A stretch of 64,000 nt of DNA from Mesorhizobium sp. SCN 65-20. Lineage in GTDB: Bacteria; Pseudomonadota; Alphaproteobacteria; Rhizobiales; Rhizobiaceae. Below, piece after piece: positions 62,427-64,000 of this stretch. The notes below the pieces were generated by a model. It saw only the letters and a program-made list of their open reading frames with translations. It had not been told where the DNA came from and made no database searches. The first letter of the stretch is position 1. Each line of letters begins with the position of its first letter. Position numbers and translations under genes: made by a program. The DNA is taken from positions 19,418 through 83,417 of the forward strand of contig MEEF01000002.1 of the NCBI GenBank assembly GCA_001724355.1. The letters are read 5' to 3'.

Positions 62427-64000
62427 ATGTCCGCCAAGATCGATCTCGCGCGTCATCCGCTGACCCACTGGACCGGGCCGCTCGGCCTGCCGGATTTCAC
62501 CAGGATCGAGGACGGCGATTTCGGTCCGGTGTTCGATGCAGCCCTTGCCGCGCACGCAGCCGAGGTCGAGGCGATCGCTAACAACCCCGAGCCGGCCACA
62601 GTGGCCAACACGCTCGAGGCGCGGGAACTCGCGGGCGAGGCGCTCGACCACGTGTCGGCGATTTTCTGGTGCCGGGCCGGCGCCCACACAAACGATGCGA
62701 TCCAGGCGATGGAGCGCGAGATCTCGCCCAAGATGGCCCGCCACTTCTCGGCCATCTCGATGAACGAAAAGCTGTTCGCGCGCATCGACGACCTCTATTT
62801 GGGCCGCGCTTCGCTAGGCCTCGATTCCGAGGCGCTGAGGGTGCTGGAAAAGACCTGGAAGGGTTTTGTCCGCTCCGGTGCCAAGCTCGATCCCGAGGGC
62901 AAGAGGCGCCTCGCCGCGATCCAGGAAGAGCTTGCCTCGCTCGGGGCGAAATTCGGCCAGAACGTGCTCGCCGACGAGAAGGAGTGGGTGCTGTTCCTCG
63001 ACGAGGGAGACCTCGCCGGCCTGCCGGAATTCGTGCGTGGCGCGATGGCCCAGGCAGCGGAGACGCGTGGCCAGAAGGGCAAATATGCCATCACCCTGTC
63101 GCGCTCGATCTACGAGCCTTTCACGACATTCTCGGAACGGCGCGACCTGCGCGAGAAGGCTTTCAAGGCCTTTGCAGGACGTGGCGAAACCGGCGGGGAA
63201 ACCGACAATGCTGGCGTCGTGCGCGACACGCTCAGGCTGCGCGCCGAGAAGGCCAGGCTGCTCGGCTACGAAAGCTATGCCGCACTCAAGCTCGACGACA
63301 CCATGGCGAAGACGCCGAAGGCGGTGATGGAGCTACTGGAGCCGGTGTGGAACAAGGCCCGCGAGAAGGCTGCGGCCGACGAGGCCGAACTGCAGCGCTT
63401 GGCAGCAAGCGCCGGCAGCAACGACAAGCTCGCCGCCTGGGACTGGCGCTTCTACCAGGAAAAGCTGCGCGCCGAGAAATACGCCTTCGATGAGGCCGAA
63501 CTGAAGCCGTATCTGCAGCTCGAGCGCATCATCGACGCCTGCTTCGACGTGGCGACAAGGCTGTTCGGCATCACCTTCAAGGAAGTGCCCGGCATCGCCG
63601 CATGGCATTCAGACGTGCGCGTCTTCGAGGTGTTCAACGCCGACGGCAGCAAGCGCGGGCTGTTCCTGGCCGACTATTTCAACCGTCCGTCCAAGCGTTC
63701 CGGCGCGTGGATGAGTTCGCTGCAGTCGGGCTACAAGCTGGGCAAGGGCGCGACCCCGATCATCTACAACATCATGAATTTCGCCAAGCCGAAGGAAGGC
63801 GAGGCGGCCCTCTTGTCACTCGACGAGGCGAAGACGCTCTTCCACGAGTTCGGCCACGCGCTGCACGGCATGCTGACGGACGTCACCTGGCCGTCCGTTG
63901 CGGGCACCTCCGTCAGCCGCGATTTCGTCGAGCTGCCGTCGCAGCTCTACGAACACTGGCTGACGGTGCCGGCGGTGCTGGAAAAGCACGCGCTGCACTA
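62427..64000 (+). CDS. M3 family oligopeptidase, truncated by window edge
   Basis: ATG at 62427 opens a frame with no stop to the window end (so absent from the ORF track); contains LFHEFGHALHGMLTDVTWPSVAGT HExxH zinc motif. Confidence 0.93.
   Translation, partial: MSAKIDLARHPLTHWTGPLGLPDFTRIEDGDFGPVFDAALAAHAAEVEAIANNPEPATVANTLEARELAGEALDHVSAIFWCRAGAHTNDAIQAMEREISPKMARHFSAISMNEKLFARIDDLYLGRASLGLDSEALRVLEKTWKGFVRSGAKLDPEGKRRLAAIQEELASLGAKFGQNVLADEKEWVLFLDEGDLAGLPEFVRGAMAQAAETRGQKGKYAITLSRSIYEPFTTFSERRDLREKAFKAFAGRGETGGETDNAGVVRDTLRLRAEKARLLGYESYAALKLDDTMAKTPKAVMELLEPVWNKAREKAAADEAELQRLAASAGSNDKLAAWDWRFYQEKLRAEKYAFDEAELKPYLQLERIIDACFDVATRLFGITFKEVPGIAAWHSDVRVFEVFNADGSKRGLFLADYFNRPSKRSGAWMSSLQSGYKLGKGATPIIYNIMNFAKPKEGEAALLSLDEAKTLFHEFGHALHGMLTDVTWPSVAGTSVSRDFVELPSQLYEHWLTVPAVLEKHALH

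Noticed and set aside
62669-63493. Plus-strand 274-aa ORF listed in the track
   Set aside because: Out-of-frame overlap inside the M3 peptidase, which is open from 62427 to the window edge and carries HEFGH.

Overview
The 64 kb window is GC-rich chromosomal DNA that looks like a Rhizobiales/Phyllobacteriaceae (Mesorhizobium/Aminobacter-like) genome. This placement is inferred from gene content and order, not from a search. It is mostly dense housekeeping sequence: rplS, an amino-acid ABC importer, leuC, sdhCDAB, glnK-amtB, ftsK-lolA-xth, tsaD-gpsA, hemC-hemD-mitofilin-like-hemY, ppa, lemA/TPM genes, pdxY and an M3 peptidase running off the right edge. One tRNA-Ala(CGC) is clear. I saw no CRISPR array, transposase, integrase, phage module or recognisable defence island, and no convincing new multi-gene system. 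The items most worth a second look are small: a tandem palindromic operator between a marR gene and a haloalkane dehalogenase; a twin TCAAAN5TTTGA operator around a lysR/small-ORF pair; three long inverted repeats and one dispersed 60-bp repeat; a palindrome-rich 786-bp intergenic region upstream of a porin; a DUF3052 gene inside the sdh operon; an EVE/METTL20-like coupled pair; and an uncharacterised protein between amtB and ftsK. Long antisense ORFs in the track were treated as GC-rich shadow frames.
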